A DNA stretch of 64,000 nucleotides from Roseburia intestinalis L1-82 (GTDB lineage Bacteria > Bacillota > Clostridia > Lachnospirales > Lachnospiraceae), in assembly GCF_900537995.1 (NCBI RefSeq), contig NZ_LR027880.1, forward strand, positions 27,501-91,500, written 5' to 3'. The translations under genes were made by a program, and so were the position numbers. The notes below the pieces were generated by a model that saw nothing but the letters and a program-made list of their open reading frames with translations, had not been told where the DNA came from and searched no databases. Positions 1-11,187 of this stretch are shown piece by piece (the first letter of the stretch is position 1; each line of letters begins with the position of its first letter).

Positions 1-2622
<2,622 letters not shown>

Positions 2623-2768
2623 ATAGCGAACGATGTTCGCATTGGAAGTTGCTTTGCAACTTCACAGTTGGTTGACGGAGTTCTGTATGAAGTTTTGAAG
2701 GTATCCACATACAATGCATATGATATAAATGACGTATCAAATACGTCGTTTTGTTATATATTTCATAT
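2623..2768 (+). other. 23S-tRNA spacer with processing hairpins and no 5S gene
   Basis: This 146-base spacer separates 23S from tRNA-Asn. It contains small hairpins GCGAA/TTCGC (2626-2640) and GAAGTTGC/GCAACTTC (2645-2663), suitable for rRNA 3' processing. A third hairpin GACGTAT/ATACGTC (2731-2747), followed by GTTTTG, could be a weak terminator. A 5S gene (about 117 nt) would barely fit, and none of its conserved sequence is recognisable. Confidence 0.6.
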
Positions 2769-2841
2769 TCCTCGATAGCTCAGTTGGTAGAGCACGCGGC
2801 TGTTAACCGCGCTGTCGTAGGTTCGAGTCCTACTCGGGGAG
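2769..2841 (+). tRNA. tRNA-Asn (GTT)
   Basis: Full cloverleaf: acceptor TCCTCGA pairs with TCGGGGA (one T-G), D-stem GCTC/GAGC, anticodon stem CGCGG/CCGCG with loop CTGTTAA (anticodon GTT), T-arm GTAGG-TTCGAGT-CCTAC. The discriminator is G; the CCA is not encoded. First of three tandem tRNAs behind the rRNA operon. Confidence 0.97.
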
Positions 2842-2889
2842 TTTTTTTATCCGGTAAATCATAGTTTTTGTTAATACGGATGATACTCC

Positions 2890-2961
2890 GGCTCCGTGGT
2901 CAAGCGGTTAAGACATCGCCCTTTCACGGCGGTAACACGGGTTCGATTCCCGTCGGAGTCA
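2890..2961 (+). tRNA. tRNA-Glu (TTC)
   Basis: Acceptor GGCTCCG pairs with CGGAGTC, anticodon loop CTTTCAC gives TTC, and the T-arm contains GGTTCGATTCC. Discriminator A. It lies 48 nt after tRNA-Asn and 15 nt before tRNA-Cys, so the three are probably co-transcribed. Confidence 0.97.
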
Positions 2962-2976
2962 TTAAAAATATTATAT

Positions 2977-3047
2977 GGCGACATAGCCAAGCGGTAAGGC
3001 ACGGGTCTGCAACACCCTTATCATCGGTTCGATTCCGATTGTCGCCT
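2977..3047 (+). tRNA. tRNA-Cys (GCA), copy 1
   Basis: Acceptor GGCGACA pairs with TGTCGCC, anticodon loop CTGCAAC gives GCA, T-arm ATCGG-TTCGATT-CCGAT, discriminator T. It closes the tRNA cluster and is followed directly by an intrinsic terminator. A second tRNA-Cys with a different acceptor stem lies at 26415. Confidence 0.97.
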
Positions 3048-3059
3048 CTGAAAATAGAA

Positions 3060-3085
3060 GGCTTTAGGTTTTTCCTAAAGTCTTT
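3060..3085 (+). terminator. Intrinsic terminator of the rRNA-tRNA operon
   Basis: Inverted repeat GGCTTTAGG/CCTAAAGTC with a TTTTT loop, followed by TTTT. It sits 12 nt after tRNA-Cys. Confidence 0.8.
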
Positions 3086-3145
3086 TGTTGTATTCGTAAT
3101 TAGAAAGAAACAAAAAAGGCAATAAAAAGTATAAATTTACAAAAA

Positions 3146-3227
3146 TTGACTTTTTAAAATCTATTTTTTGTGATATTCTAGTATATATTTTAAAAATATT
3201 ACATGGGGAAGAGGCAGAATATTCTGC
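3146..3227 (+). promoter_or_regulatory. Probable promoter/leader of the chemotaxis receptor gene
   Basis: An AT-rich stretch holds a TTGACT (3146-3151), but its distance to TATTCT (3174-3179) is 22 nt, too long for a standard pair. The TATTCT is preceded by TG one base upstream, so an extended -10 promoter is possible. Downstream is a perfect 14-bp palindrome GCAGAATATTCTGC (3214-3227), a candidate operator or small hairpin. No flagellar-sigma motif was recognised. Confidence 0.35.
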
Positions 3228-3244
3228 TCGAAAGGGTTAGTATT

Positions 3245-5392
3245 ATGGCCAATAAGAAGATGAAAACAGCTGTGAAAAGTGTAAAAAAGCAAAGGACAAA
3301 AAAAGCTTTAAAACGCACAAAAGTGCAAAGCATGGAGAATAAAAAAGGTGTATTGTTCAGTATACGTGCGAAGATTTTTTTATGTTTTCTGGTACCGATT
3401 CTGTTTTTAATTTTGGTTGGGGTATTTTCTTATAAAAAAGCAGCCGCAGGTATGTATGATACATTCCGGGATTCCAATGAACAGACCATTAATATGGCAA
3501 ACCAATATCTAGACGTAAGTAACTCGTTTATTGAAGCTGAAGCATTAAAGTATGCATTCCAATCGGATCTGGGAAAATACATGATAGGGTTGTATGAAAC
3601 AGATGCGGTTCAGAGAAAAACGGTTATTAACAGCGTTGGATCAAGTATTCGTGCGTCTCAGGCAGGAAATGACTTTATCAGTAATATACATATTGTGACA
3701 GAAGAAGATGTCCAGATGTTATCCACAAAGGCAGGCGGAACAGTGATGGGTATCTACAAAGATTATAAGAATGAAATGCTGGGATATTCTGATAATGGAA
3801 AAAAAATACCGGAATGGGTTGATTACCATAATACATTAGATGATACACTTGGTTTAAAACAGTCAGATTATATTATGGCATATCAGACGACACCACAGTC
3901 AGGTAAAGGATTTATCGTTATCGATATCAAGGCATCTGCAATTAAACAGTTCCTTGACAGTCTTGACATGGGGGAAGGCAGCATTATTGGTTTTGTAACC
4001 CAGTCGGGAAGAGAGATTATTTCAGAAAAACTTCCGGATGGTCAGGAAAGTACAAGAGCAGATGGAGAAACTGTATTTTATGGACAGGATTTCTTTAATA
4101 ATCTTGAAGATCAGCAGACCACGAAAGAAGTCAGCATAAACGGAAAAAGTTATCTGTTCTTTTACAGCAGGATGGAGCGTACAAATGCTGCTGTATGTGC
4201 ACTTGTACCAATGGAGATCGTTAATGGACAGGCAGATGATATCCGCAATGTGACGATTGCAGTCGTACTGATTGCGTGCGTTGTTGCAGTGCTGATTGGC
4301 ATTATCATCAGTACCGGAATCCAGAAAAATATGAAACGCATTTCCGGCAGACTTGAAGAGGTTGCAGAGGGAAATCTTACAACAAAAGTCAGCGTAAAAG
4401 GTCATGATGAATTTAATAACCTTGCAGTGGTTGCAAATCATATGATTAATAATAATAAAAAGCTTGTCCAAAAGGTAAGCGGAGCAACCGATACATTAGA
4501 GTCATCGGCACAGGAAGTACGTCAGGCATCGAATGTTATGAAAGATTATTCCGTGAATATCATTCAGGCAATTGATGAGATCAATGATGGTATTACAAAA
4601 CAGTCCGAACATGCAGAGGAATGTGTAAGAAAAACAGATACGCTTTCTGAAGAGATCCAGAATGTCAGCAGTATTGCAGGTCAGGTTGAAGGATTGGTTT
4701 CTGAAGCTGAAAATATGATCAATCATGGTATGCAGATGGTTCAGACTCTGGGCGAACGAGCAACAAAGACAACAGATGTAACAATCAAAGTTGAGACCAG
4801 TATTGAGGAGCTCAAAAAAGAATCTGAGATTATCAACGAGTTTGTAGAGACAATTACAGATATTTCAGAACAGACAAATCTGCTTTCCTTAAATGCTTCC
4901 ATCGAAGCTGCAAGAGCAGGAGAAGCAGGAAGAGGATTTGCAGTGGTTGCAGAGGAAATCAGGAAACTTGCAGATCATTCTGCAGAGGCAGCCGGAGAAA
5001 TTCAGAACAATGTAACTCATATCACAGATCAGACTGTAAACAGCGTAGAAAATGCAAAACAGGCACGGGATATGGTTGCACTTCAGACAGAGGCAGTGCA
5101 GGAAGTAGTTGGAGTGTTTGATGATATGAACCAATGCATGCAGAAACTGTTTGATGCGTTAAAAGAAATCGTATCCAGTACAGAGCAGGCGGATAAAGAG
5201 CGTGAAGATACTCTGGCAGCAGTAAAGAATATTTCGGATATTATTGCAGAAACAGCAGAGGGAACAAAACTGGTTCAGAGTGTTGCTGCAAAACTGCAGG
5301 AGAATGTAGATACCATGAATCAGACGGCTCAGTCACTGGGTGATAATATGAATGATCTGAAATCGGAGATTTCTGTATTTAAAACAGAATAA
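3245..5392 (+). CDS. Methyl-accepting chemotaxis protein
   Basis: A transmembrane chemoreceptor that relays ligand signals to CheA/CheW at the cell pole. The 715-residue chain has a basic N-terminus, membrane segment 1 (about 43-63), an extracellular sensory region of about 270 residues (probably double-Cache type), membrane segment 2 (about 335-356), a HAMP linker, then the cytoplasmic signalling coiled coil with the hallmark hairpin tip [20 protein letters not shown] (starting near 541). The ATG at 3245 is preferred over one 14 codons upstream because it follows AAAGGG at good spacing, while the upstream ATG has no ribosome site. It is a single-gene unit; no chemotaxis or flagellar neighbours are in the window. 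The ligand cannot be told. Confidence 0.95.
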   Translation: MANKKMKTAVKSVKKQRTKKALKRTKVQSMENKKGVLFSIRAKIFLCFLVPILFLILVGVFSYKKAAAGMYDTFRDSNEQTINMANQYLDVSNSFIEAEALKYAFQSDLGKYMIGLYETDAVQRKTVINSVGSSIRASQAGNDFISNIHIVTEEDVQMLSTKAGGTVMGIYKDYKNEMLGYSDNGKKIPEWVDYHNTLDDTLGLKQSDYIMAYQTTPQSGKGFIVIDIKASAIKQFLDSLDMGEGSIIGFVTQSGREIISEKLPDGQESTRADGETVFYGQDFFNNLEDQQTTKEVSINGKSYLFFYSRMERTNAAVCALVPMEIVNGQADDIRNVTIAVVLIACVVAVLIGIIISTGIQKNMKRISGRLEEVAEGNLTTKVSVKGHDEFNNLAVVANHMINNNKKLVQKVSGATDTLESSAQEVRQASNVMKDYSVNIIQAIDEINDGITKQSEHAEECVRKTDTLSEEIQNVSSIAGQVEGLVSEAENMINHGMQMVQTLGERATKTTDVTIKVETSIEELKKESEIINEFVETITDISEQTNLLSLNASIEAARAGEAGRGFAVVAEEIRKLADHSAEAAGEIQNNVTHITDQTVNSVENAKQARDMVALQTEAVQEVVGVFDDMNQCMQKLFDALKEIVSSTEQADKEREDTLAAVKNISDIIAETAEGTKLVQSVAAKLQENVDTMNQTAQSLGDNMNDLKSEISVFKTE

Positions 5393-5467
5393 TAAATAAG
5401 TAGAACATCAATTAAAAAGGTCAAATGACAAAGTGAATTCCGGTTTGTCAAAGTAAATGTCTGGTTG

Positions 5468-5510
5468 ATCCCTGTCCGCATGTCGGACGGGGATTTTCCT
5501 GTTTTTTTTG
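5468..5510 (+). terminator. Terminator downstream of the chemoreceptor gene
   Basis: ATCCCTGTCCG and CGGACGGGGAT form an 11-bp stem (one G-T) with loop CATGT, followed by TTTCCTGTTTTTTTT. It lies between the chemoreceptor and the IS remnant. The string CCGGTTTGTCA occurs on both sides of it (5440 and 5556) and may belong to the IS end. Confidence 0.7.
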
Positions 5511-5572
5511 CCTTAGTAAATTCCACCCGTATGAGTAGGCCTATGCAGCTGTGTCCCGGTTTGTCATGTCAG

Positions 5573-5881
5573 TTAAAAGAATTCATCTTTGGAGAGAAAG
5601 CAGTGGTGCTGTTCATCCCAAAGAAGCTCTGTGTCAGAGCCTTTCCAGTAGTCCCATGGACCGTTGGAATAGCCAAATCTGATGCGAAAAGCCTGCAGGT
5701 AGTTCAGGGGCATTCCGTCAGAATTCATGTAGTTCCATGGATTTGATTCGACTTCATTGCCTTTATGAACCCACTTTCGGAGACACCGTCGTTCTCTTAG
5801 CGTCATGGGAACGGCTTCTTCCATCTCCTGTAAGGCGACTAAATTAACCTGGTAATCAATGGAATCCTTATCTACTCTCAT
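5573..5881 (-). CDS. Small protein coupled to the IS30-type transposase
   Basis: A 102-residue protein rich in Trp and charged residues, with no motif I recognise. Its ATG lies inside the last codons of the transposase gene (14-base overlap), and GAGGG, also inside that gene, provides the ribosome site. It is therefore translationally coupled and is probably the second ORF of the same insertion sequence. Whether it has a role in transposition or is a passenger cannot be decided from sequence. Confidence 0.55.
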   Translation of the reverse strand: MRVDKDSIDYQVNLVALQEMEEAVPMTLRERRCLRKWVHKGNEVESNPWNYMNSDGMPLNYLQAFRIRFGYSNGPWDYWKGSDTELLWDEQHHCFLSKDEFF

Positions 5882-7076
5882 GGCTGCCCTCTTTGTGAAA
5901 AATGGATCGATTGAGTGTCACGTCCTGGGGAGGAACTTTGTGGCACCCAAGAAGATCCAGAATCTCCTGTCCATAGAGAAAAGAAAATACATCATAAGGG
6001 CATTTATTTCCCAGACTTTCCCGGCTGTAAGAGTTGATATGATCCATCATGAGACGGATATCCTCCTGCGAATAGGGAGCAAGGTCAGTTCTTTTCGGAA
6101 GAAAACAGCGTATAAATTCATGGTTACGTTCCGCAGAGCCCTTTTGATAAGGAGCGCTCGGATCACAATAAAAAATACGGGAGCGCAGATTTCCCTGCCG
6201 GTCGTATTCGATTGCTTTCGGATTTGAAAATTCGGTGCCGTTATCTGCAAGACAGACTTTAAACAGTGAGCAGAAACGGTCCGGACGCAGTTCAAAGTAA
6301 AGCCGTTCAAAGATATCGATCACGGACTGGGAATCATTGTGATCACGGAGAAAAGCAAGCATAAGTTCTGCTTTTACGAAGTGAATGGTAAGAAGGACCT
6401 TGTTGCCCTTTTTCCCTTCCACAGGATCCAGCTGGGTGATAGCGAGATCAGGATATTCCAGAAGATATCCCTTAAAGTCCTCGTAAGTGCGTCCAATCAG
6501 GCAGGCTTTGTCGACTTTCAGGTGGCACTCCACTTTGCGCGCATTGTAGCGTACTTTCCTTGGAAGATCGATATTCATGGCTGAGATGATGCGTGCATCG
6601 ATCAGCCGGTAAATGGTTCTTTCACTTACCGTAAGATAATCCGCATTGGTTGCGCAGATGTGATGTGGAGACTGGTTTTGACGGATCAGAGGAGAAATGA
6701 ATTCATCAAGATAACGGATCTCATCTTCGGAATAAGAAAGACCGGTGCGGGATTCCGAAAGAATATCACGGTATTCCCGGTGGGCAAAGTCAGCTATATA
6801 TAGCCGTTTTTCCAGACTACATACAGAGCGTTTTCCACAGCCGTTACAGACATAGGGCGGCTTTAGAAGACGTCTGCAGGTTTTTTTTTCGAAATCCTTA
6901 CAGAAAGCATTGCACATGGAACAGCGCCTGCATAAGGTATACTTTCTGGAAGCATGGCATTCTGTGCAGATATGGGATTTCAGACAGGAAACACGTTTGA
7001 CGCAAGCGTTATAGGTAAGATGATAAGCCCCCACTTTACGGTACTGGAGATGGTTTCGAACCTCCTTTGAAATTGT
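5868..7076 (-). pseudogene. IS30-family transposase, N-terminus lost
   Basis: DDE transposase of the IS30 type. Coordinates include in-frame sequence upstream of the first usable start (GTG at 7034): the reading frame is homologous back to about 7076, giving TISKEVRNHLQYRKVG, the end of the N-terminal helix-turn-helix. It then stops at the junction with the relaxase gene. A Cys-rich zinc-like region follows (residues about 16-70 from the GTG). The catalytic core has D203 (QLDPVEG), D264 (ADNGTEF) and E302 (KGSAERN). The catalytic triad is intact, but most of the DNA-binding domain (some 40-60 residues) is missing, so the protein is probably inactive. Confidence 0.8.
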
Positions 7077-7992
7077 AATAGGTCATCAGCAGATCGTTCA
7101 GCATGGGCGGCTGCGGCTTGGAGAGTTCTTCCTTAACCGCTTTCAGCCATTTCAGCAAAGAGGCGATTTTATTCTTTGCTTCCCGCAGCATGGCGTTGGT
7201 TTTGCGAACCCAGCGGTTGAAGTCGCCCTTGTCGGTACGGATGCCCTTCGCTTCCATCGCGCGGACAGGCGGTCCCTCGTGGACGGTAGGAATCTGCTCG
7301 ATGCCTTGCCGCTCATAGCTGCGGTGGTCGATCCGGCAATCCAAACCTTTCTCCGCAAACTTCTGATTGCACAGATCAGCCCACGCCTGCCGCCATTCTT
7401 CCAACGTCTCTGGCTTGCCCCAATCGGTGGTTGGCACAGCGTTGAACACATAGTTTCCTGCTTCGTCCCGGATGCGATCCCCATGCTCGTCCAGCAGATA
7501 TTCCCGCCGCTGCTTGTTGCCCCATCTGCCGTGTTCGTCCAAAGGACGAATGGGACACATGACATGAAAGTGCGGATTGGAAATGCTGGCGTCCTCTTTG
7601 TCTGGCGAGTGAACGGCAAAGTCCACCATCATGCCCCGGCTCACAAAATTCTCCAACAAAAATTGCCTTGCCAGAGCGATGTTCTCCTGCATGGAAAACT
7701 CGTTCTGCAAGGCAATGTCAAAGCTGTACGCAAGCTGCGCTTTCTTTCCGCGCTCGGCTTTCTCCACGGCGTTCCAGAGTGTTTCATGGTCTGCATACTC
7801 TGGCGGCGCATGGGACGGCAGCAGGATTTCCGAGCAGATCACGCCGCCTTTGCGGGTGTAGTCGCTGATCTCGACGTAGTATTCGCTGTGCAGCTTTTCC
7901 CCGGCACGGTAGGCGGCAGACGCAATAGCGGATTGCCCTGCGCCGCGCTTGATCTGCGTTACATGAAAATGGAATAGCGCGATACTCAGCAC
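7036..7992 (-). pseudogene. mobA: MobA/MobL (MobQ-type) relaxase, C-terminus lost
   Basis: The relaxase nicks oriT and leads the DNA strand during mobilisation. Visible: the N-terminal beta strand with HFHVTQIKRGAGQSAIASAAYRAGEKL, and the metal-binding His motif NPHFHVMCPIRPL followed by WGNKQRREYLLD. The 318-residue frame ends abnormally: after DLLMTYYN it enters IS30 sequence and stops, whereas family members continue for another 100 or more residues. The nicking domain is complete, the tail is gone. The GTG start overlaps the end of the DUF3847 gene by 7 nt. A matching nic site lies about 540 bp upstream. Confidence 0.85.
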
Positions 7993-8303
7993 CCCTCTTT
8001 CTGTTCAGTCCGGTTGTGTTCGTTGACCGCTTCCATGAGCAGACATTTGACCTCCGGCAGGTCAAATGTCTTTTCGGCAAAGGCATAAAACTCAGCGCGT
8101 GTCAACAGCTTCGTCAGCGGAGCGATGCTTTCCATATCCGCACTGCGGACGATCAGGTTGTGTGCGCGTTTGGTTCGGTCGCCGCGCTCATAGTAGGCGA
8201 TTCGGTTTTCCAGACGCTGCTTCTTGTGCTGCTCCTGTGCAAGCTGCTGCTCAATTTTTTCTTTCTCGGCATTCAGCTCGGCAAGGTTTTTCTGTTTAGG
8301 CAT
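7986..8303 (-). CDS. DUF3847 family mobilisation-associated protein
   Basis: A 105-residue protein. Residues 5-40 are a Lys/Glu/Gln-rich coiled coil, followed by RSADMESIAPLTKLLTRAEFYAF. This pattern belongs to the DUF3847 family, which is regularly found directly upstream of MobA/MobL relaxases in Firmicute mobile elements. An excellent ribosome site (AAGGAGGT, 6 nt before ATG) fixes the start, and the stop overlaps the relaxase start. By position it may be an accessory oriT-binding protein; that role is inference. Confidence 0.75.
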   Translation of the reverse strand: MPKQKNLAELNAEKEKIEQQLAQEQHKKQRLENRIAYYERGDRTKRAHNLIVRSADMESIAPLTKLLTRAEFYAFAEKTFDLPEVKCLLMEAVNEHNRTEQKEGC

Positions 8304-8506
8304 TGTGTGACCTCCTTCGAAATTAGTGAAATAGTTGTTCAGACTTTGCGGCGGAAATTGTCTGCGTCAGCAGATTGTTTCCGCTGCGAAGTGGGCAGGG
8401 ATAGATGCGCAAGCATCGCAAGGGGTGCAGCCACTTGTACGGAGCAACGCGACGCAAAACAGCCCGGACACGCAACTGTCTGGGCGATAGGCTCCGCAGG
8501 ACGCAC

Positions 8507-8556
8507 ATACTCCCGTCAGGAGAGTATAGAAGTGCGCCCTTAGTCCCGGTGGGACT
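8507..8556 (+). other. Probable origin of transfer (oriT) with MobQ-type nic region
   Basis: GAAGTGCGCCCT at 8529-8540 closely matches the conserved nic region of the IncQ/pGO1-type (MobQ) transfer origins, whose consensus contains AAGTGCGCCCT. As in those origins, an inverted repeat (ATACTC 8507-8512 / GAGTAT 8522-8527) lies just 5' of it. A second short hairpin AGTCCC-GGT-GGGACT (8542-8556) follows. The site is intergenic, upstream of the DUF3847-mobA pair and downstream of the small HTH gene, which is the usual position. Identification rests on recalled consensus, not on a search. Confidence 0.75.
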
Positions 8557-8576
8557 TTCGGGATATTCTCGGTTCG

Positions 8577-8795
8577 TCAGCTTTTCTTTCGCTGCCAGAC
8601 GATCTCATACCCCAGCGCATCGGCAAGCTGAACGGCTTCAACATAGCGCAGGGACTCCCGTTGGAGCTTATTGGATAGGTTGGATACGCTGTCAGACCAG
8701 CCGTGTTCGTCATGCAACAGATCGACCACCTCCTGCATGGTCATTCCCTGACGGACGATGTACGACTTGCTCTCATTTCTCAGATTGGATTTCAT
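8577..8795 (-). CDS. Small helix-turn-helix-like protein of the mobile element
   Basis: 72 residues: MTMQEVVDLLHDEHGWSDSVSNLSNKLQRESLRYVEAVQLADALGYEIVW reads as an XRE-like five-helix fold, with recognition helix SVSNLSNKLQRE. It is probably a DNA-binding regulator of the mobilisation or replication genes. The ATG at 8795 follows GGAGGT with an 8-nt gap; a TTG one codon upstream is less likely. That ribosome site lies inside an upstream 61-codon frame. Confidence 0.65.
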   Translation of the reverse strand: MKSNLRNESKSYIVRQGMTMQEVVDLLHDEHGWSDSVSNLSNKLQRESLRYVEAVQLADALGYEIVWQRKKS

Positions 8796-8958
8796 CAATT
8801 TTTACCTCCATAATTTCGTGTAGTGTGGTTTCGTATCGGTGATGCTGGTGTGCGGGGAGATGAAAAATCTGCCATGCCGCAAATCCGCTCAAATTTCCGT
8901 TTGTGATGCCCTGTACGCAGCAGCCCCCTATCGGCTTCATCGTTCTGCGAGAGGTCAT
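8773..8958 (-). CDS. Possible 61-residue protein overlapping the HTH gene
   Basis: An open frame whose end (HEIMEVKIDEIQSEK) overlaps the HTH gene start by 23 nt and contains its ribosome site, an arrangement typical of coupled genes. Its own ATG has no ribosome site, and I recognise no family. The remainder of the interval up to 9216 holds no other credible gene, only a direct repeat GTACATACGTAC (9143-9154 and 9228-9239). Weakly supported. Confidence 0.3.
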   Translation of the reverse strand: MTSRRTMKPIGGCCVQGITNGNLSGFAAWQIFHLPAHQHHRYETTLHEIMEVKIDEIQSEK

Positions 8959-9216
8959 GCGGAACGGCAGGATATGCCGCAGTCCGGTGCAGCAGCTTCA
9001 CGCTTTGGTAAATCACCGGGCGGTGCATTGCATTCGGCTTGCGGTGAAAATTTCCATGAATTTCACAAGGATTGACTTCAATGTGCCGTTTTTGGCATCC
9101 TACCGGCACTCTGTAGATAGCGGAATTACGGCATTTTGCTGTGTACATACGTACCGGCGGTGCAGGGCAGGCAGCATTTCACGGCATGGGCAGACTTGTT
9201 CACGATTGGGTGCGCG

Positions 9217-10575
9217 TCAGCTTTCCGGTACATACGTACATAGCGATTTGCCCCAATTCTCAGATATACGGGGACTGATCAGCGGCTCGATGCCCAGATA
9301 CCCCCACACTCTGCGCCCGGTGGCATTCGTGACGGTGTTCGTATGCTCCAGATTGTACGTTTTTAGATTCCGCATCAGAAAATCACTGAACGAGCGCTGC
9401 CGAATGGGTGTCAGCCCATTCTCATCACACCAGATTCCATAAATGGCATACAGCTCCTTGGAGGTGACGGACATATCCGCTTTCAGCCGTATATAGCCGG
9501 TGGACTCCATAAAGTCGATGGCGTTGTTCGCGTCGCGCTTGACATACTTCCGGTTGTTCAGCGTCCGGAGACTTTCCGTGAAACGGAAGTTGTTTGCCGC
9601 CAGCCGCTGTAAGCCCTCAAATGCCCAGAGAAAAATGCCCTCGATCTCAAGTTTCATCTTCTCGGCAATGTCGGGATCATCCACACGATCAGCAGGCTTC
9701 TCTTTTGTGGTCAGGATCAGTTGACGGCGGTAAAAACCGTTGCTGCGGTCGTAGAGGGATTGCAAATCGCCGTTGGAGAACGCCAGTAGGCGGGCGTACA
9801 TCCACCCCTGATAGCTCTGGACGCTTTTGCGTTCCAAATCCATCTTGCCCTGTGCGGTAACAATGGATTTGACATAGTTGGTCTGCTTCAGCACCTCCAT
9901 TTTCATATCGTCATCCACAAGAAGATGAATGTGTTCCAGATCGGCGCGGGCAAACCGGTTGTCGGAAATTTTGGCGATGCTGCCGTCTTTCATATTGCAG
10001 CCAAACAGACGCGCCAGCACAGGACCGATCTGCGATTTTCCCTCGCCGCCCTCGCCCTTGAGGATCATCATGCGCTGCCCTTTGGTGCTGGGAATGAGGC
10101 AATAGCCGATATACTCCTGAAAGGTTGGGATGTCCTCCGGGTAGAGTAGGTCGGAAAGAAACCGAAGCCAGACAACCGGCTTTCCTGCCTGCGGATTGTA
10201 GTCGATGGGAAACCGGCTGCGCACGATCTCAGACCGTCCCGCAAGAAAGCTGCCGTCGATGCGGAGCGTCCCGTTCTGCACATGAATCTCATCCGGCTTC
10301 GGCGGGAAGCTCTCTGCATGAGCCGCCAGCTTCATGATCTCCACGATATTGGAAATGGTGCGCGGAATGTTCTTTGCGGCGTAGCACTCCAACTCGGCGT
10401 AGATTTTTTCTTTCAGCAGCAGCGGGTCTGTCAGCCGTCCGTCCGGTGTGAAAAATGCGTTGTCCGCATAGATGAGCTTGTTCTTTGACAGAAATTCCCG
10501 GCAAAAAGCCGCCTCATTAACATCCTTGCCATCGAACCATGCTGGAAAATCCAACCCGGCATACTTCTTGTTCAC
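9217..10575 (-). CDS. Plasmid/phage-type D5 (DUF5906) primase-helicase
   Basis: A superfamily-3 helicase of the type that drives replication of phages, plasmids and integrative elements. In the 452 residues, the Walker A GEGGEGKS is at 174-181, a Walker B HLLVDDD follows about 40 residues later, and the C-terminal part resembles a winged helix (TSKELYAIYGIWCDENG). The start is GTG with GGGAGGG ahead. It overlaps the stop of the CHC2 primase gene (GTGA), so the two act as a primase-helicase unit. The end contains one copy of the GTACATACGTAC repeat. Complete length, probably intact. Confidence 0.85.
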   Translation of the reverse strand: MNKKYAGLDFPAWFDGKDVNEAAFCREFLSKNKLIYADNAFFTPDGRLTDPLLLKEKIYAELECYAAKNIPRTISNIVEIMKLAAHAESFPPKPDEIHVQNGTLRIDGSFLAGRSEIVRSRFPIDYNPQAGKPVVWLRFLSDLLYPEDIPTFQEYIGYCLIPSTKGQRMMILKGEGGEGKSQIGPVLARLFGCNMKDGSIAKISDNRFARADLEHIHLLVDDDMKMEVLKQTNYVKSIVTAQGKMDLERKSVQSYQGWMYARLLAFSNGDLQSLYDRSNGFYRRQLILTTKEKPADRVDDPDIAEKMKLEIEGIFLWAFEGLQRLAANNFRFTESLRTLNNRKYVKRDANNAIDFMESTGYIRLKADMSVTSKELYAIYGIWCDENGLTPIRQRSFSDFLMRNLKTYNLEHTNTVTNATGRRVWGYLGIEPLISPRISENWGKSLCTYVPES

Positions 10576-11057
10576 GCTGCATCCCTCCCATTGATTTTTT
10601 CCTTGAGCTTGTCCAACCGACCGTCTACAAGCAGATAATTGACAACTTCGGCACGTTCATAGGAATCCCCGAAAGCAAGAATATCCAAGTAATATTCCGC
10701 CTCGTCCAGCTTGTGACAGGCTTCCTCAAATCGTTCATCCGGTGCTTCTGCTTTCTGTCTGCGTTTTTCAAGAACTTCCTTTGTCGGCGGCTGGTTTGCA
10801 TCAACGCCGAAGTCTGCCGCAAGACGCTGGGCGGCTTCGTAAAGCGGCAGATCAAAAAAGTTCGCGGCAAAGTCGATCACATCCCCATGTGCGCCGCAGG
10901 CAAAACAATAAAAGTGGTCGTCTGCCACATACAGGCTGGGATGCCGGTCGTTGTGAAACGGGCAGAGGGCTTTGCCCTGCCGGTTGATAGATACCCCGTA
11001 CCGTTCCGCAGCTTCCCGACAGTTCACGCCATATTTGACGTTTTGAAAAAGGTTCAT
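10572..11057 (-). CDS. CHC2 zinc-finger DNA primase-like protein
   Basis: A 161-residue protein with the DnaG-type zinc finger C32-PF-H35 ... C51-FA-C54 (CPFHNDRHPSLYV...FYCFACGAHGDVIDF), but no TOPRIM catalytic domain, so it is a stand-alone zinc-binding primase module. ATG at 11057 is chosen because GGAGGATACAGC precedes it; a frame extending nine codons upstream has no ribosome site. It is the first gene of the two-gene replication operon with the D5 helicase. Confidence 0.85.
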   Translation of the reverse strand: MNLFQNVKYGVNCREAAERYGVSINRQGKALCPFHNDRHPSLYVADDHFYCFACGAHGDVIDFAANFFDLPLYEAAQRLAADFGVDANQPPTKEVLEKRRQKAEAPDERFEEACHKLDEAEYYLDILAFGDSYERAEVVNYLLVDGRLDKLKEKINGRDAA

Positions 11058-11187
11058 GCTGTATCCTCCGTAAAATAGATTCAAGAGGCTGTTTCTTCAC
11101 CTCTCTGTCTGTTTTATGTTCAGATTCTTTGCGGACAGGCGGATGGCATGACAAGTTCATTTCAAAAAACATGACAGGAGTAAGCGC

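Noticed and set aside
3146..3179. TTGACT plus TATTCT as a standard promoter for the chemoreceptor
   Set aside because: The 22-nt spacer is too long; only an extended -10 reading remains plausible.
7279..7977. A 232-codon plus-strand frame
   Set aside because: Antisense to the relaxase gene, whose own motifs are clear.
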